Shown here piece by piece: positions 1 to 9,043 of a stretch of DNA of 64,000 nt. The stretch spans positions 558,001 through 622,000 of the forward strand of contig NZ_CP042467.1 of the NCBI RefSeq assembly GCF_007993755.1, in the 5' to 3' direction. The stretch is from Microvenator marinus (lineage in GTDB: Bacteria > Myxococcota_A > Bradymonadia > Bradymonadales > Bradymonadaceae). Under the pieces are notes generated by a model. That model ran no database searches. It saw only the letters and a list, made by a program, of their open reading frames with translations, and was not told where the DNA came from. A program made the position numbers and the translations under genes. Position 1 is the stretch's first letter. Every line of letters begins with the position of its first letter.

Positions 1-1
1 A

Positions 2-607
2 GATGATGAATGTGCTTCTGGAGAATGTCGGTGCGGAAGCAACACAGACGACACCTGCCCTAATTCTCCTTCTCAGGGCTATTGTGCGGCCCGCTCATGC
101 GATTCTGAGAGTTGCGGGGTCGATGGGGCGTGTTTCGCTGCGGAAGCCGCTCCGCTGGACCCCAGCGTAGATTTCGACCACTGTCTGAGTAAATGCACAC
201 CTGGTTCTTGTGCAGCAGGGCTAACGTGTATCGGTGTCCCTTCTCGAGGTGAGACAGGCTTGGAGTGGAATGACGCCTGCTATTTTGAAGGCTTCGTGGC
301 CATCGGAGGCGAATGTACACAAGACTCTCAGTGCATCGGCGGCGTTTGCCTGACGGACTATTTTAGCCCTGACGAGCCTGGCTACTGTACTCGACGCTGC
401 GACGAAGACTCTTCGTGTCCCGACAACGCGGCGTGCGTCAACCTGCGCGCTGGCACGTTCTATTGTTCGTTGAAATGTGGGAGTGGCTCCGTGACCGGAA
501 ATCAAACCTGTCCATTCGATACGGCTTCACGGTTCGATGTGACATGTGCCAATTTCAACCGACCAGATGGAACGGCAGTTAGGACCTGCGCCAGTCAGCG
601 CGACTAA
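2..607 (+). CDS. Cys-rich secreted protein, 5'-truncated by window edge
   Basis: The reading frame is open from the first bases of the window to a TAA, so only the C-terminal ~201 residues are present. The sequence is dense in cysteine, with short units such as CxCG, GGVCL and CTRRCDEDSSCP, which suggests disulphide-stabilised modules in an exported protein. Such Cys-rich lipoproteins and surface proteins are common in Myxococcota. No catalytic motif is visible and the signal peptide, if any, lies outside the window. The internal ATG at 260 is not the start because the same frame with the same Cys pattern continues upstream. It ends 7 bp before the convergent pyruvate kinase gene. Function unknown. 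Confidence 0.8.
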   Translation, partial: DDECASGECRCGSNTDDTCPNSPSQGYCAARSCDSESCGVDGACFAAEAAPLDPSVDFDHCLSKCTPGSCAAGLTCIGVPSRGETGLEWNDACYFEGFVAIGGECTQDSQCIGGVCLTDYFSPDEPGYCTRRCDEDSSCPDNAACVNLRAGTFYCSLKCGSGSVTGNQTCPFDTASRFDVTCANFNRPDGTAVRTCASQRD

Positions 608-614
608 AGACGAA

Positions 615-2051
615 CTAACCGACGCGGTGGAACTTAATCAGATTAGTCTCTGCGTGCGGGCGCACAGGCGAGCCCATCACCACGATCACTTCGTCGCCAG
701 TCGTCACTTCGTGATTCTGTTTGAGAACCTCTTCAATTCGCTGAATCGCGTTTTCCGATGTGTACTGCTGGTCGCCGTCCGTGTCCGCTGAGAGATCGAG
801 CTCGATATGGTGCGGTGCGACTCCCCAGTAAAGAGCCATTTGACGGGCGAGCTTCTCATCAGGCGTACACGCGAAGATTGGCTTGTTAGGCCTGTAGGTC
901 ATCAAAAGTCGAGCAGTAGACCCCGTGAGCGTAAGCACGACGATCCCTTTGACGTCCAGTTCGTGCGCAGCGACCGCGGCGGAGCGTGCCACAGCAGCTG
1001 GGAACGTCTTCAAGTGCTCCGATGCGTCGAGTTCGAGTTTCGCGTGCCCGTGGGACTCAACTTCGTTGATGATATCAGCCATCATGCGTACCGACTGAAC
1101 TGGATACTTGCCTGACGCGGTCTCGCCGGAAAGCATGACAGCGTCGGTCCCATCGAGAACGGCGTTCGCAACGTCTGAAGCTTCAGCACGGGTGGGTCTG
1201 GAGTTTTCCGTCATCGATTCGAGCATCTGCGTCGCTGTGATGGATATCCTACCCATTGAATTCGCAATCCGAATCGCGCGTTTCTGAATGATCGGCACCT
1301 TTTGAGGAGGAAGCTCAACGCCCAAGTCCCCGCGAGCGACCATGATCCCATCCGAAACCGAAATGATGTCCTCGAGAACATCGATCGCTTGAGGTTTCTC
1401 GATCTTTGAAATGATCTTCGGGTGCCGCTTCTCCGGCATCCGGGCCCGGAGTTGGTGAATGTCGAGCGGCGACCTCACAAAACTCAGAGCTACAAAGTCG
1501 ACTCCAAGGTCGAGACCAAAGCTCAAGTCCTCTTCGTCCTTTGGCGTCAAACTGGGCGCCGAGACGGCTGCACCAGGAATGTTGATGCCCTTATTGTTCT
1601 TGAGCGTTCCACCGATCTCTACGACACAATGGACTTCGGGTCCGTGAACACCGGCGACACGGAGTTGGAGCAGACCGTCATCAAGCAGGAGAATATCACC
1701 CGCTTTGACATCCCGATGGAGCTCTTTGTATGTGGTCGAGACGCGTTCCTGGTTCCCGACGAAATCGTCCACTGAGATTGTGAAATCAGCGCCATCAACG
1801 AGCTCGATCTGCCCCTCCTCAAACTTGCCAACGCGGATTTTAGGCCCCTGCAAGTCTTGAAGAATCGCCACGGGTTTTCTGAGTTCCGCCGAAATCCTGC
1901 GAATATCTTCAAATACGCGAGCGTGGATATCGTGGGTTCCGTGCGAGAAATTCAGGCGAGCGACATTCATACCAGCCAAAATCAGCTCCGCGATCATGTC
2001 TTCGGAGGTAGAGGCTGGGCCGAGTGTGCATACAATTTTGGTGCGTCTCAT
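615..2051 (-). CDS. pyk: Pyruvate kinase
   Basis: Catalyses phosphoenolpyruvate + ADP to pyruvate + ATP, the last step of glycolysis, in the cytoplasm. The 478-residue length is normal for bacterial type enzymes. The N-terminus MRRTKIVCTLGPAS and the NFSHGTH segment form the start of the TIM barrel; the active-site signature ISKIEKPQA with the following MVARGDLGVELP (about residues 215-250) and TATQMLESM are all intact. The C-terminal allosteric domain is present. It is read alone, convergent with the Cys-rich gene and upstream of an FHA-GGDEF gene on the same strand with 59 bp between them. The start ATG is preceded by a weak GAG-type ribosome site. Confidence 0.97.
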   Translation of the reverse strand: MRRTKIVCTLGPASTSEDMIAELILAGMNVARLNFSHGTHDIHARVFEDIRRISAELRKPVAILQDLQGPKIRVGKFEEGQIELVDGADFTISVDDFVGNQERVSTTYKELHRDVKAGDILLLDDGLLQLRVAGVHGPEVHCVVEIGGTLKNNKGINIPGAAVSAPSLTPKDEEDLSFGLDLGVDFVALSFVRSPLDIHQLRARMPEKRHPKIISKIEKPQAIDVLEDIISVSDGIMVARGDLGVELPPQKVPIIQKRAIRIANSMGRISITATQMLESMTENSRPTRAEASDVANAVLDGTDAVMLSGETASGKYPVQSVRMMADIINEVESHGHAKLELDASEHLKTFPAAVARSAAVAAHELDVKGIVVLTLTGSTARLLMTYRPNKPIFACTPDEKLARQMALYWGVAPHHIELDLSADTDGDQQYTSENAIQRIEEVLKQNHEVTTGDEVIVVMGSPVRPHAETNLIKFHRVG

Positions 2052-2110
2052 ATTCTCTCAAGGGTCAGGAGACTAAGATAGAGTTTTCGCTAATTTGATT
2101 ACCGAGTGAA

Positions 2111-3019
2111 TCAGCCGATGACAATGCGGTTTCTACCGCTCTGTTTGGCTTGATACAATCTGTCGTCCGAAAGTTTGATGAACGCAAACGGGTTGACGTC
2201 AGATTCAGAAGAATTCGGCACCACCTTCTTGTACTCTTCCAGATCGGAAATTCCCATCGAGAGCGTGATCGGGATGGTGATATTATCGAAGATGAAGGGT
2301 TGGTCGGAGATAATCTTGCGGAGCTTTTCGGCCATTTGACCCGCTTTATGCTTGTCCACTTCGGGCAGCACCAGCGCAAACTCCTCTCCACCGTAGCGAG
2401 CGACGATATCGTCTCGGCGAATATGTTCTCTTATGCGCTTTGCGAGTTGGCGCAAGATATGGTCGCCGGCAAGGTGGCCGTACGTGTCATTGATGGGCTT
2501 AAAGTGGTCGATATCACACATGATGAGTGAAAGCTCCCGATCGTAGCGAAGCGAGCGGCTCATCTCACGTTCCATCTCTTTCAAGAGGAAGCGCTTATTG
2601 TAGACCTGAGTCAAACCGTCAGTCGTGGTCAGCCGGTAAATCTCGTCGTGATACTGAGCCTCCACGTTGGAACCGCTAAGAAACTTGAAGATGGTACGGC
2701 CAATCTTAATCTGGTCGCCATCCATGAGCGGTCTTTCAGAAATCGCGACGTCGTTGACGTAGGTCCCGTTCGTGGACTGAAGGTCTCGAGCGACAATCTT
2801 ATCCCCATAATTCTCGATTGTAGCGTGAGAACGAGAAATCGACTCTTCATCGATTTGGATGTCGACCTTGCTAGAACGGCCGATCACAGTGTGGGCTTGG
2901 CCTAACACGTACTTCTTGCCCAAATCGGCACCGTTGATCACCACAAGGCACGCCTCTCTTTTGGCCTGCTCCTGAGGAATCTTCGAGATTACCGTTACAA
3001 CTGTGCTATCTTTTCCCAT
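2111..3019 (-). CDS. FHA-GGDEF diguanylate cyclase
   Basis: 302 residues. An N-terminal FHA domain (about residues 35-105, with GRSSKVDIQ, SRSHATI and STNGTYVND) binds phosphothreonine peptides. It is followed by a GGDEF domain (about 130-300) whose active-site loop reads GGEEF near residue 210, the catalytically competent form. An RxxD motif (RRDD) stands exactly five residues before GGEEF, the position of the c-di-GMP inhibitory I-site. The protein should therefore make c-di-GMP, be feedback-inhibited, and be steered by Ser/Thr phosphorylation; two Ser/Thr kinases lie elsewhere in the window, though no link is shown. No membrane segment is present. The start ATG faces the divergent TonB-like gene across a 196-bp spacer. 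Confidence 0.93.
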   Translation of the reverse strand: MGKDSTVVTVISKIPQEQAKREACLVVINGADLGKKYVLGQAHTVIGRSSKVDIQIDEESISRSHATIENYGDKIVARDLQSTNGTYVNDVAISERPLMDGDQIKIGRTIFKFLSGSNVEAQYHDEIYRLTTTDGLTQVYNKRFLLKEMEREMSRSLRYDRELSLIMCDIDHFKPINDTYGHLAGDHILRQLAKRIREHIRRDDIVARYGGEEFALVLPEVDKHKAGQMAEKLRKIISDQPFIFDNITIPITLSMGISDLEEYKKVVPNSSESDVNPFAFIKLSDDRLYQAKQSGRNRIVIG

Positions 3020-3215
3020 CTAAGTGTCACACGCGGGGTGCTGCGAAATCGATCCCTAAAAAGCCATCTGTAATCGTAATACTTTTTTGCATCTTACACC
3101 GAGTTATGGCCGAACGCAAAGCGTGACATGCCAAAAGTGGTCTCTGGAAATAATTCGGAAACGTGTAGAATAACGCGGTGGCGTTTGGCGTTTTATCCGC
3201 CGAGTGCGGTGAATC

Positions 3216-4211
3216 ATGAGTCTGAAACCAACACAACGCAATTCACATCAGGGGAGTGTGGCGATCGGCTTTGTGCTTTCAGTACTCTTGCACCTGCCGC
3301 TCCTGCTACTTACGGGGCGAATGCCGACCAACGTTGAGCCGCTTCAGCCCTCGTCCATTCAAAGTCAAAACTCACTCGCCTTGAGCCTCGTCGAAGAGAT
3401 TCCAGAGGAAGAAAAAGAAGAGGAAGACCCCACAGGACAGGTGGTCTCATTTGAAAGGCCAGATGTAGAAAAGACGCCTGAGAAAGCGAGATTCATCGAC
3501 CAATACGAGTCGGAATCAGACCGCGAGCAGGTTCGAAAGGCCCTACCTGGGGCCCCTGAAACTCCCACGCCAAAACCTCAACCAAAGCCGACACCGGACT
3601 CTCAGGAAGTCGCTGAAGAACGTGCCGAGGAATCGCCCCGCAGCGCCGAAGACCCAGACCTCCCCTCCCCTTTGGAAAAGTCTGATGGCAAGAGTGAGGC
3701 TCGCGAGGCGGCCCAGGCGGCCCAGGAACAAAGGTTGAATCCGCAAGCCCTTTTTCCTCAACTCAACGATTCGCGAATCGTAAATCCGGCCGGTCAAGGC
3801 GGCTCAATCGACTACTTGAGAGACGTGGATGAGGGCGAGAAGACGCTTCTCAACAGAAAAACTGAGCGCTACTGGGCATTTTTTGACCGAGTAAAGCTGC
3901 AGATCGCGGAAGAATATTCGGCACATAAAGTCTACCAACGCCGAGATCCCACCGGAAATATCTACGGGGTGAAGGACCGATACTCAACGGTTCGCGTCAC
4001 CTTGAATTCCGATGGAAGTGTACGCCAACTGCACGTGAGCCGGCGTTCTGGCCTTGATTTCTTGGATGACGAAGCCGTCAGATCCGTGCGGGAAGCTGCG
4101 CCTTTCCACAACCCGCCCGAAGGTCTTAAGGACCAAGATGGCTTGATTCACTTTACGTTTGGCTTCTATCTAGAGATCACCAACGAGCCCAACTTCCGCA
4201 TCTTTAGATGA
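3216..4211 (+). CDS. TonB-family protein
   Basis: 331 residues. One N-terminal membrane anchor (about 15-34, VAIGFVLSVLLHLPLLLL), then a charged Glu/Pro/Lys-rich periplasmic stretch (about 60-165), then a C-terminal TonB-like beta domain (about 240-325) with the usual pattern of VRVTLNSDGSV, a SGLDFLDDEAVRSVREAAPF helix and a closing hydrophobic strand. TonB proteins couple inner-membrane proton motive force to outer-membrane receptors. No ExbB/ExbD genes are adjacent here; such genes lie at 41.7-42.8 kb with a second TonB. It may use those or be an AgmX/PglI-like envelope protein. It ends one base before the convergent regulator gene. Confidence 0.82.
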   Translation: MSLKPTQRNSHQGSVAIGFVLSVLLHLPLLLLTGRMPTNVEPLQPSSIQSQNSLALSLVEEIPEEEKEEEDPTGQVVSFERPDVEKTPEKARFIDQYESESDREQVRKALPGAPETPTPKPQPKPTPDSQEVAEERAEESPRSAEDPDLPSPLEKSDGKSEAREAAQAAQEQRLNPQALFPQLNDSRIVNPAGQGGSIDYLRDVDEGEKTLLNRKTERYWAFFDRVKLQIAEEYSAHKVYQRRDPTGNIYGVKDRYSTVRVTLNSDGSVRQLHVSRRSGLDFLDDEAVRSVREAAPFHNPPEGLKDQDGLIHFTFGFYLEITNEPNFRIFR

Positions 4212-4212
4212 A

Positions 4213-4866
4213 CTAGGCCTCTGTCACCACAATTCTAGAGGCGAGGTTTCGGCTCAGTGGAACGTCCGAATCCTGCACGCGCACGGTCATTTGCCCATCA
4301 AAGGGAAGCACATCGATCACTTCGATTGTGGAGTCCGGCACGATGCCGACACTGTTCAGGTGCCTGAGGACATCCGGCGCTTGGTCCAGAACACGGGCTA
4401 CTCGAACACTCATGCCGGGGACAATCTCATGAAGCGGGATGACGTCGCGATGGTGCACGTGACCATCAGCCGTCGGGATTGGATCCCCATGCGGATCAAA
4501 TTGCGGGTGGCCGAGGAACGCCTCCATTCGCTCGGCTAGTAGGTCACTGATGGCGTGTTCTAGGGCCTCCGCTTCGTCATGAACTTCGTCCCACGTGTAG
4601 CCGAGCGTCTCGACCAAAAACATCTCGATCAAACGGTGCTTTCGAATGACCTGTAAAGCCATTCTGCGCCCAAATTCGCTGAGTAAGGCGCCTCGATACG
4701 GTTGATACTCAACAAGCCCTTCAGTCGCCATTGACTGAAGCATACTGGTCACAGACGGCTGTGAGACATCAAGCGCACCAGCGAGCACCTTGGTGCTCAC
4801 ACGATCACCTTCCGCCTGCAAGCTGTAGATGGTCTTGAGATAGTTTTCTACCGATACGGTTGGCAT
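4213..4866 (-). CDS. DtxR/MntR-family metal-dependent repressor
   Basis: 217 residues with the three DtxR-family parts. A winged helix at the N-terminus (VENYLKTIYSL, VSQPSVTSMLQSMATEGLVEY) binds DNA. A metal-binding dimer domain follows (RKHRLIEMFLVETLGYTWDEVHDEAEALEHAIS, HPQFDPHGDPIP). A C-terminal FeoA/SH3-like domain (about 145-215) completes it. It is the last gene of the ABC importer operon, 9 bp after the second permease, so it most likely senses Mn2+ (or Fe2+/Zn2+) and represses its own operon through the palindrome at 8288-8301. The metal cannot be assigned from sequence alone. Confidence 0.93.
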   Translation of the reverse strand: MPTVSVENYLKTIYSLQAEGDRVSTKVLAGALDVSQPSVTSMLQSMATEGLVEYQPYRGALLSEFGRRMALQVIRKHRLIEMFLVETLGYTWDEVHDEAEALEHAISDLLAERMEAFLGHPQFDPHGDPIPTADGHVHHRDVIPLHEIVPGMSVRVARVLDQAPDVLRHLNSVGIVPDSTIEVIDVLPFDGQMTVRVQDSDVPLSRNLASRIVVTEA

Positions 4867-4875
4867 AGTCAGCTC

Positions 4876-5745
4876 TCAGGTCGGCTCAACTCGTGTCTCT
4901 TGGGCTCGGAAGTGCGTTCGAAGCCAATCGATCAACACTCCCGCGAAATAGACTGCACCTTGAACGCTCACAATCGCACCTGCTGTGCTCGTGTTCAAGT
5001 ACACCGAGACATAGAGTCCGATCAGGGACGTTAGAATCGAGAACACAAACGCCACAAAGATATGGGTCTTCAGCGAGCGTGCCAATAATCTTCCAAAGGC
5101 CGCAGGAACGATGAAAAAGGAAATCACCAATATCGCACCGACCGCTTCGAAACTGGCCACAGTGCCCACGGAAACGCTAGACATCAGTCCATAATGAAGC
5201 GCGGTGACAGGAATCCCTAGAGACGCCGCAAAACCCGCGTCCATTGCAGAGATCTTGAGCCAGCGGAAGAACACGATCAGTAGGGTTGAGAGAACTATTC
5301 CCGAAACCCCAAGGAGCCAAAGCGATTCATCGGTCAGGCCGAGCACGTTTCCAAAGAGGACACAGTCGGTATCGATATGCGCGTTCTTGGCCTGCGTGGA
5401 CAAGAGAATCACACCGAGCGCAAAAAAGGTGGTGAAGACGATGGCCATCGCGGCATCAGGCCGAACCCAGCGACGAGATGAGAGATTCGAGATCAGCAGA
5501 GATGCCAAGACCCCCGCAATGGCTGCCCCGGGTAAGAGCACCCACCCTGAGAGCGACCCCACAGCCAGATAAGCGATGACGATGCCAGGAAGCACGATAT
5601 GAGACATCGCGTCGGACATAAGACTAAGTCGCTTTAGGTAAAGAAACACCCCGGCAGGAACACACACCACGGATACGAGCAGCAGCGCCAAGGCGGCGCG
5701 CCACATGAAAGCTCCCCATGTCCATGGTTCGACTATCCAGTTCAT
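4876..5745 (-). CDS. Metal ABC transporter permease (ZnuB/MntB family), second subunit
   Basis: 289 residues, with about eight to nine hydrophobic segments, typical of ABC-3 family permeases for Zn2+/Mn2+/Fe2+. The N-terminal PAGVFLYLKRLSLMSDAMSH resembles the family's 'R-x-x-x-L-x-G-D-A-x-S/G-H' coupling-loop signature that contacts the ATPase. It overlaps the preceding permease by 4 bp (ATGA), so the two are translationally coupled and likely form a heterodimer in the inner membrane. The regulator gene follows directly. Confidence 0.93.
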   Translation of the reverse strand: MNWIVEPWTWGAFMWRAALALLLVSVVCVPAGVFLYLKRLSLMSDAMSHIVLPGIVIAYLAVGSLSGWVLLPGAAIAGVLASLLISNLSSRRWVRPDAAMAIVFTTFFALGVILLSTQAKNAHIDTDCVLFGNVLGLTDESLWLLGVSGIVLSTLLIVFFRWLKISAMDAGFAASLGIPVTALHYGLMSSVSVGTVASFEAVGAILVISFFIVPAAFGRLLARSLKTHIFVAFVFSILTSLIGLYVSVYLNTSTAGAIVSVQGAVYFAGVLIDWLRTHFRAQETRVEPT

Positions 5746-6602
5746 GATCTAAAGCGCCTCAAAGCGAGCGTGAAAGCAAAGATTATTGCGGCAGCGAGGA
5801 CCATCGCTGGTCCCGTTCCAACACCCGAAAACACAAAGCTCGCCCAGCCACCTATTAGGCCACTGAGTGCTCCTAAGATCGCCGAGACCACAACCGTTGC
5901 CTTCAGGCTTAACTTGAGATTCAACGCCGCGCTCGGGGCAATGACCAGCATGGCAGATGCCAGCACAGCACCGACGCTTTGTACGCTGACGACCACGACC
6001 AACCCGATCCAAAACATCGTACCCACTCGCAAAAGGTGTGGGTTCCATCCGATCGACGAGCAGAAGTCTGGATCAAAGCTCGAGACTTCAAGGGCTCGCC
6101 AGAAGATCACGATAGCCGCTGCGGATGCCACAAACACGCCAAACAACGTGAAGAATTGTGCATTGGTCATTGCAGCTGCGTTTCCAAACAAAAATCCACT
6201 CAGACCCGCTTGTGCTCCACTTGGATGAGATTGAGCGTAGGAAATCAGAAGGATCCCGAGCCCAAAATAGAACACCAACGACACTCCAATCGACGCGTCG
6301 GTGCTAGACCTTCGTCGACCCTCGAGCAAGCTAATCGTAAGTGTGGCTGCCGCAACGGAGGCGAGCGCCCCGCCATAAATCCAGGGGAGTGACTTAGTTC
6401 CTGATACGAGGAAACCCGCGGCCACGCCCGGAAGTGTGGCGTGCCCAGCGGCATCCCCAATCAATGAGAGCCTTCTCAAAACCACGAAGACTCCAAGCAG
6501 TGCTGAGGTCAAACCTACAAGCGCGGCTCCAAACGTGGCCCGGAGCCCAAATGAGCTCTCTCCGCCCAAAAGCTCAAGGGTATGGGCGATGACCTCACTC
6601 AT
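5742..6602 (-). CDS. Metal ABC transporter permease (ZnuB/MntB family), first subunit
   Basis: 286 residues, multi-spanning ABC-3 permease. It carries the same coupling signature as its neighbour (VLRRLSLIGDAAGHATLPGVAAGF, about residues 40-63). Two paralogous permeases in one operon occur in the Mn/Zn/Fe systems of the TroCD/MtsC type and suggest a heterodimeric channel. It overlaps the ATPase gene by 4 bp upstream and the second permease by 4 bp downstream, so the whole unit is tightly coupled. Confidence 0.93.
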   Translation of the reverse strand: MSEVIAHTLELLGGESSFGLRATFGAALVGLTSALLGVFVVLRRLSLIGDAAGHATLPGVAAGFLVSGTKSLPWIYGGALASVAAATLTISLLEGRRRSSTDASIGVSLVFYFGLGILLISYAQSHPSGAQAGLSGFLFGNAAAMTNAQFFTLFGVFVASAAAIVIFWRALEVSSFDPDFCSSIGWNPHLLRVGTMFWIGLVVVVSVQSVGAVLASAMLVIAPSAALNLKLSLKATVVVSAILGALSGLIGGWASFVFSGVGTGPAMVLAAAIIFAFTLALRRFRS

Positions 6603-7312
6603 GGTGCTTCCGGGAAGATCGCCACCCTTCCACCATAGGCGGACTTTACGTTTTGTGCGTTGAACACCTCCGATGTCTCACCACTGGCGACGAGCGTTTG
6701 GTTCAAGAGTATTACGCGGTCGAAATACTCTTGAACCGTTTGCAAATCGTGGTGGACGACCAGAACAGTTTTTCCATCTTGGCGAAATTGCTTCAGCACC
6801 TTCATCAAAGCGGCTTCGGAAACCGCGTCTACACCTTGGAATGGCTCATCCAAGAGTAGAAGTTCGGCCTCTTGAGCGAGCGCTCTTGCTAGAAAGACCC
6901 GCTGGGCTTGGCCGCCCGAGAGCTCACCGATTTGCCGGCTACCCAACTCCCTCAAGCCCATTCGCTCGAGAGCAGACTCAACCTTGGATTCGTCCGATTT
7001 TGAGTAGCGGCCAAAGAGTCCTAGATGAGGGTATCTGCCTTGTTTTACGACGTCCTTCACGCTCGCCGGAAAGTCCCAATCCACACTTGAACGTTGAGGC
7101 ACATAGGCAACTTTCTTCCGTTCGATGGATAGCTTCAAATCGCCAGATGTAGGTTTGAGCACTCCGGCGATGCACTTGATGAGCGTTGATTTTCCAGAAC
7201 CGTTCGGCCCTAGAATCCCCACGATTTGGTCGCCACCAATCTCAAGGGACACATCCTTCAGCGCAACGATATCATCGTACTTTACCCCCAGACCTGAGAC
7301 TTCGATCAACAT
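6599..7312 (-). CDS. Metal ABC transporter ATP-binding protein
   Basis: 237 residues. Walker A GPNGSGKST, the ABC signature LSGGQAQRVFLARALA, Walker B LLLLDEP and the switch His (VVHHDL) are all present, so the nucleotide-binding domain is complete. It energises import with the two permeases below. A longer reading from 7357 exists, but its first 15 residues overlap the binding-protein gene and do not resemble the family; the ATG at 7312 lies 4 bp after that gene's stop and begins the usual MLIEVSGLGVKYDD, so it is taken as the start. Confidence 0.94.
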   Translation of the reverse strand: MLIEVSGLGVKYDDIVALKDVSLEIGGDQIVGILGPNGSGKSTLIKCIAGVLKPTSGDLKLSIERKKVAYVPQRSSVDWDFPASVKDVVKQGRYPHLGLFGRYSKSDESKVESALERMGLRELGSRQIGELSGGQAQRVFLARALAQEAELLLLDEPFQGVDAVSEAALMKVLKQFRQDGKTVLVVHHDLQTVQEYFDRVILLNQTLVASGETSEVFNAQNVKSAYGGRVAIFPEAP

Positions 7313-7316
7313 GTTC

Positions 7317-8222
7317 TTAGGGCAATCCTTGCGTGAAGACCTGTGTCTCTCCGCCAAGAGCGTTTACGATCATGGTGACGTTGGTAGTCACCATGCCTTC
7401 GTAGTTCTCCGCTCCGCTATCCTTGACTCCAAGGCTGTCAGAATAGAGCGGCCCCGAAACCTTGACATCAGTCTCCCGAGATACCTGGTCAACCAACCCC
7501 GAATTCACCGAGGTTTCTGCAAAAACAGCCGGAATCTCGCGGGCCTTGATGAGCTTTATGACGTTCATCACGTCCCGCTGGCTCGCCTCTTGTTCAGTGC
7601 TCACCCCCTGAATTCCAACCACTTCAAACTCATAGGCGCGCCCAAAATAGTGAAAGGCGTCATGAGAAGTCACGAGCACTCGCTTAGAGGTCTGGAGCTG
7701 GGCCACCTGTTCTTTGACCCATGTATCCAGGGCTTTGAGGCGGCTTCTATATGCGTTTGCGCGGGCCTCAACCTCGTCTTTAGGTGCGATTTGAAGCTCA
7801 ACGAGTTGTTTCTCAACCCCAGAGGTAGACGTCGACCACAAACTCACATCGAACCAGAAGTGTGGGTCGATATCGGAATCGATTTTCAGCGGCTCAATGC
7901 CACTCGTTGCGACAAATACCCTAGCATCCTTGCCACCCGCGTTTCGAACAAGGTCGTCAATCCATCCCTCCAAACCGAGGCCGTTGGTCACGACGAGCGA
8001 GGCACGTGACACGTCTCGGACATCCGCAGGCGTAGGCTGATACAAGTGAGGATCAGCCCCAACGGGTACCAATGAACGCACCTTCACGTCCGGACCGGCG
8101 AGCTCTTGCACCATATCGGCAAGCATCGTCGTGGTGGTCACCACCTCATAGGAATCAGCGGGCGTAGATTTAGACTCGCATCCAAGTACAAACACGGAAA
8201 TCAGAATTGCGATCCATCTCAT
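7317..8222 (-). CDS. Metal ABC transporter substrate-binding lipoprotein (ZnuA/TroA family)
   Basis: 301 residues. It begins MRWIAILISVFVLGC, a lipoprotein signal with lipobox VLGC, so the mature protein is anchored in the membrane. The cluster A-I metal-binding fold shows the expected ligands: His in GADPHLYQP, His in DIDPHFWFD, Glu in FAETSVNS and Asp in YSDSLG. The long His-rich loop usual in zinc-specific ZnuA is absent, which slightly favours Mn2+ (inference). ATG 8222 is preferred over 8243 because GGAG stands 5 bases before it and the signal peptide starts there. First gene of the importer operon. Confidence 0.93.
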   Translation of the reverse strand: MRWIAILISVFVLGCESKSTPADSYEVVTTTTMLADMVQELAGPDVKVRSLVPVGADPHLYQPTPADVRDVSRASLVVTNGLGLEGWIDDLVRNAGGKDARVFVATSGIEPLKIDSDIDPHFWFDVSLWSTSTSGVEKQLVELQIAPKDEVEARANAYRSRLKALDTWVKEQVAQLQTSKRVLVTSHDAFHYFGRAYEFEVVGIQGVSTEQEASQRDVMNVIKLIKAREIPAVFAETSVNSGLVDQVSRETDVKVSGPLYSDSLGVKDSGAENYEGMVTTNVTMIVNALGGETQVFTQGLP

Positions 8223-8267
8223 AAACACTCCATGGCGACCCAAACTATGGCTCGCCGCACGAGAATG

Positions 8268-8301
8268 AATCTAGGCAAATAAAATATTTAGGCAAGTCTA
8301 A
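8268..8301 (-). promoter_or_regulatory. Candidate promoter and DtxR/MntR operator of the metal-importer operon
   Basis: On the minus strand a near-perfect palindrome TTAGACTTGCCTAA (8301-8288) resembles the TTAGG...CCTAA half-sites of DtxR/IdeR-type boxes. Its right half supplies a possible -35 (TTGCCT, 8295-8290), followed after 16 bp by TAGATT (8273-8268) as -10. A second TTGCCTA copy lies 17 bp further on (8278-8272). The operator overlaps the stop codon of the upstream methyltransferase gene. Binding by the regulator encoded at the end of the operon is an inference. Confidence 0.55.
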
Positions 8302-9043
8302 TTTTGTGCCGATTTTGCCATCTTTGCACTGCAAGGCTGACTTCAGGGTCCTGTGGATACGCCAGATTTAAGCCTGAAAGAATGTCTTCCAGGTCTAGAC
8401 TTGAAGCCACACTTGCGCGCTCACCCACGGTTGAAGGGGTCAATTCGTCGGCACGCCTAAACATCTCGCGCCGCGACCACGTTATGGTTTGGGAGCCCAA
8501 GACAAACGCCAATTCGTCCCAAAAGAGTGAGATGGGGTACCAAGACCGACCATCCGCTTGTTTTCTCATCTCAACTTGGTCAGGCACCACGCCACTTAGC
8601 GCAGGGTCGCGCAGCCTGAACGCCCATGCTTCCTCGTCCAGGGCAATGAAAACGGCTGCACGGCGTGATTCTTCGAGGCGAGAAAGCAAATGTTGGTGCG
8701 GTGTAGCCTCGGTATTTCCCACCATCGTACCAATCGCGACGACGAGGTCAGCATCAGGTAATGAAATCTCGCGAAAATCCCGTCTAATCAGCTCCGCATT
8801 CTCAAAATCCGTCCAGGGATGAGGGAAAGACTCCACGGCGATGTAGCGCCCTTGCCATCCACACGCGCGCAGATAACGTCCCAGGTGACCATCACCCGCC
8901 CCTAGATCAAGGAGAGACTCATGAGGCTTGATGAGATGGCGGACGACCTCGAACCGAATGTGCCTTTCGAGCGCATTTCGCCAACCCATCTTTCGCGCAG
9001 GCACCCCACTCAAGGATTCATAATAAGGTTCAGACAGTTTCAT
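8288..9043 (-). CDS. Class I SAM-dependent methyltransferase
   Basis: 251 residues. Motif I reads ESLLDLGAGDGHLGRYL (about 40-56), followed by an acidic residue at the end of strand 2 (YIAVESFP) and a motif-II-like DADLVVAIGTMVGNTEA, the normal order for a Rossmann-fold methyltransferase. The substrate is not evident. The ATG overlaps the end of the large kinase gene by 14 bp, so it is probably co-translated with it. The stop codon lies inside the metal-operon operator. Confidence 0.8.
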   Translation of the reverse strand: MKLSEPYYESLSGVPARKMGWRNALERHIRFEVVRHLIKPHESLLDLGAGDGHLGRYLRACGWQGRYIAVESFPHPWTDFENAELIRRDFREISLPDADLVVAIGTMVGNTEATPHQHLLSRLEESRRAAVFIALDEEAWAFRLRDPALSGVVPDQVEMRKQADGRSWYPISLFWDELAFVLGSQTITWSRREMFRRADELTPSTVGERASVASSLDLEDILSGLNLAYPQDPEVSLAVQRWQNRHKIRLA

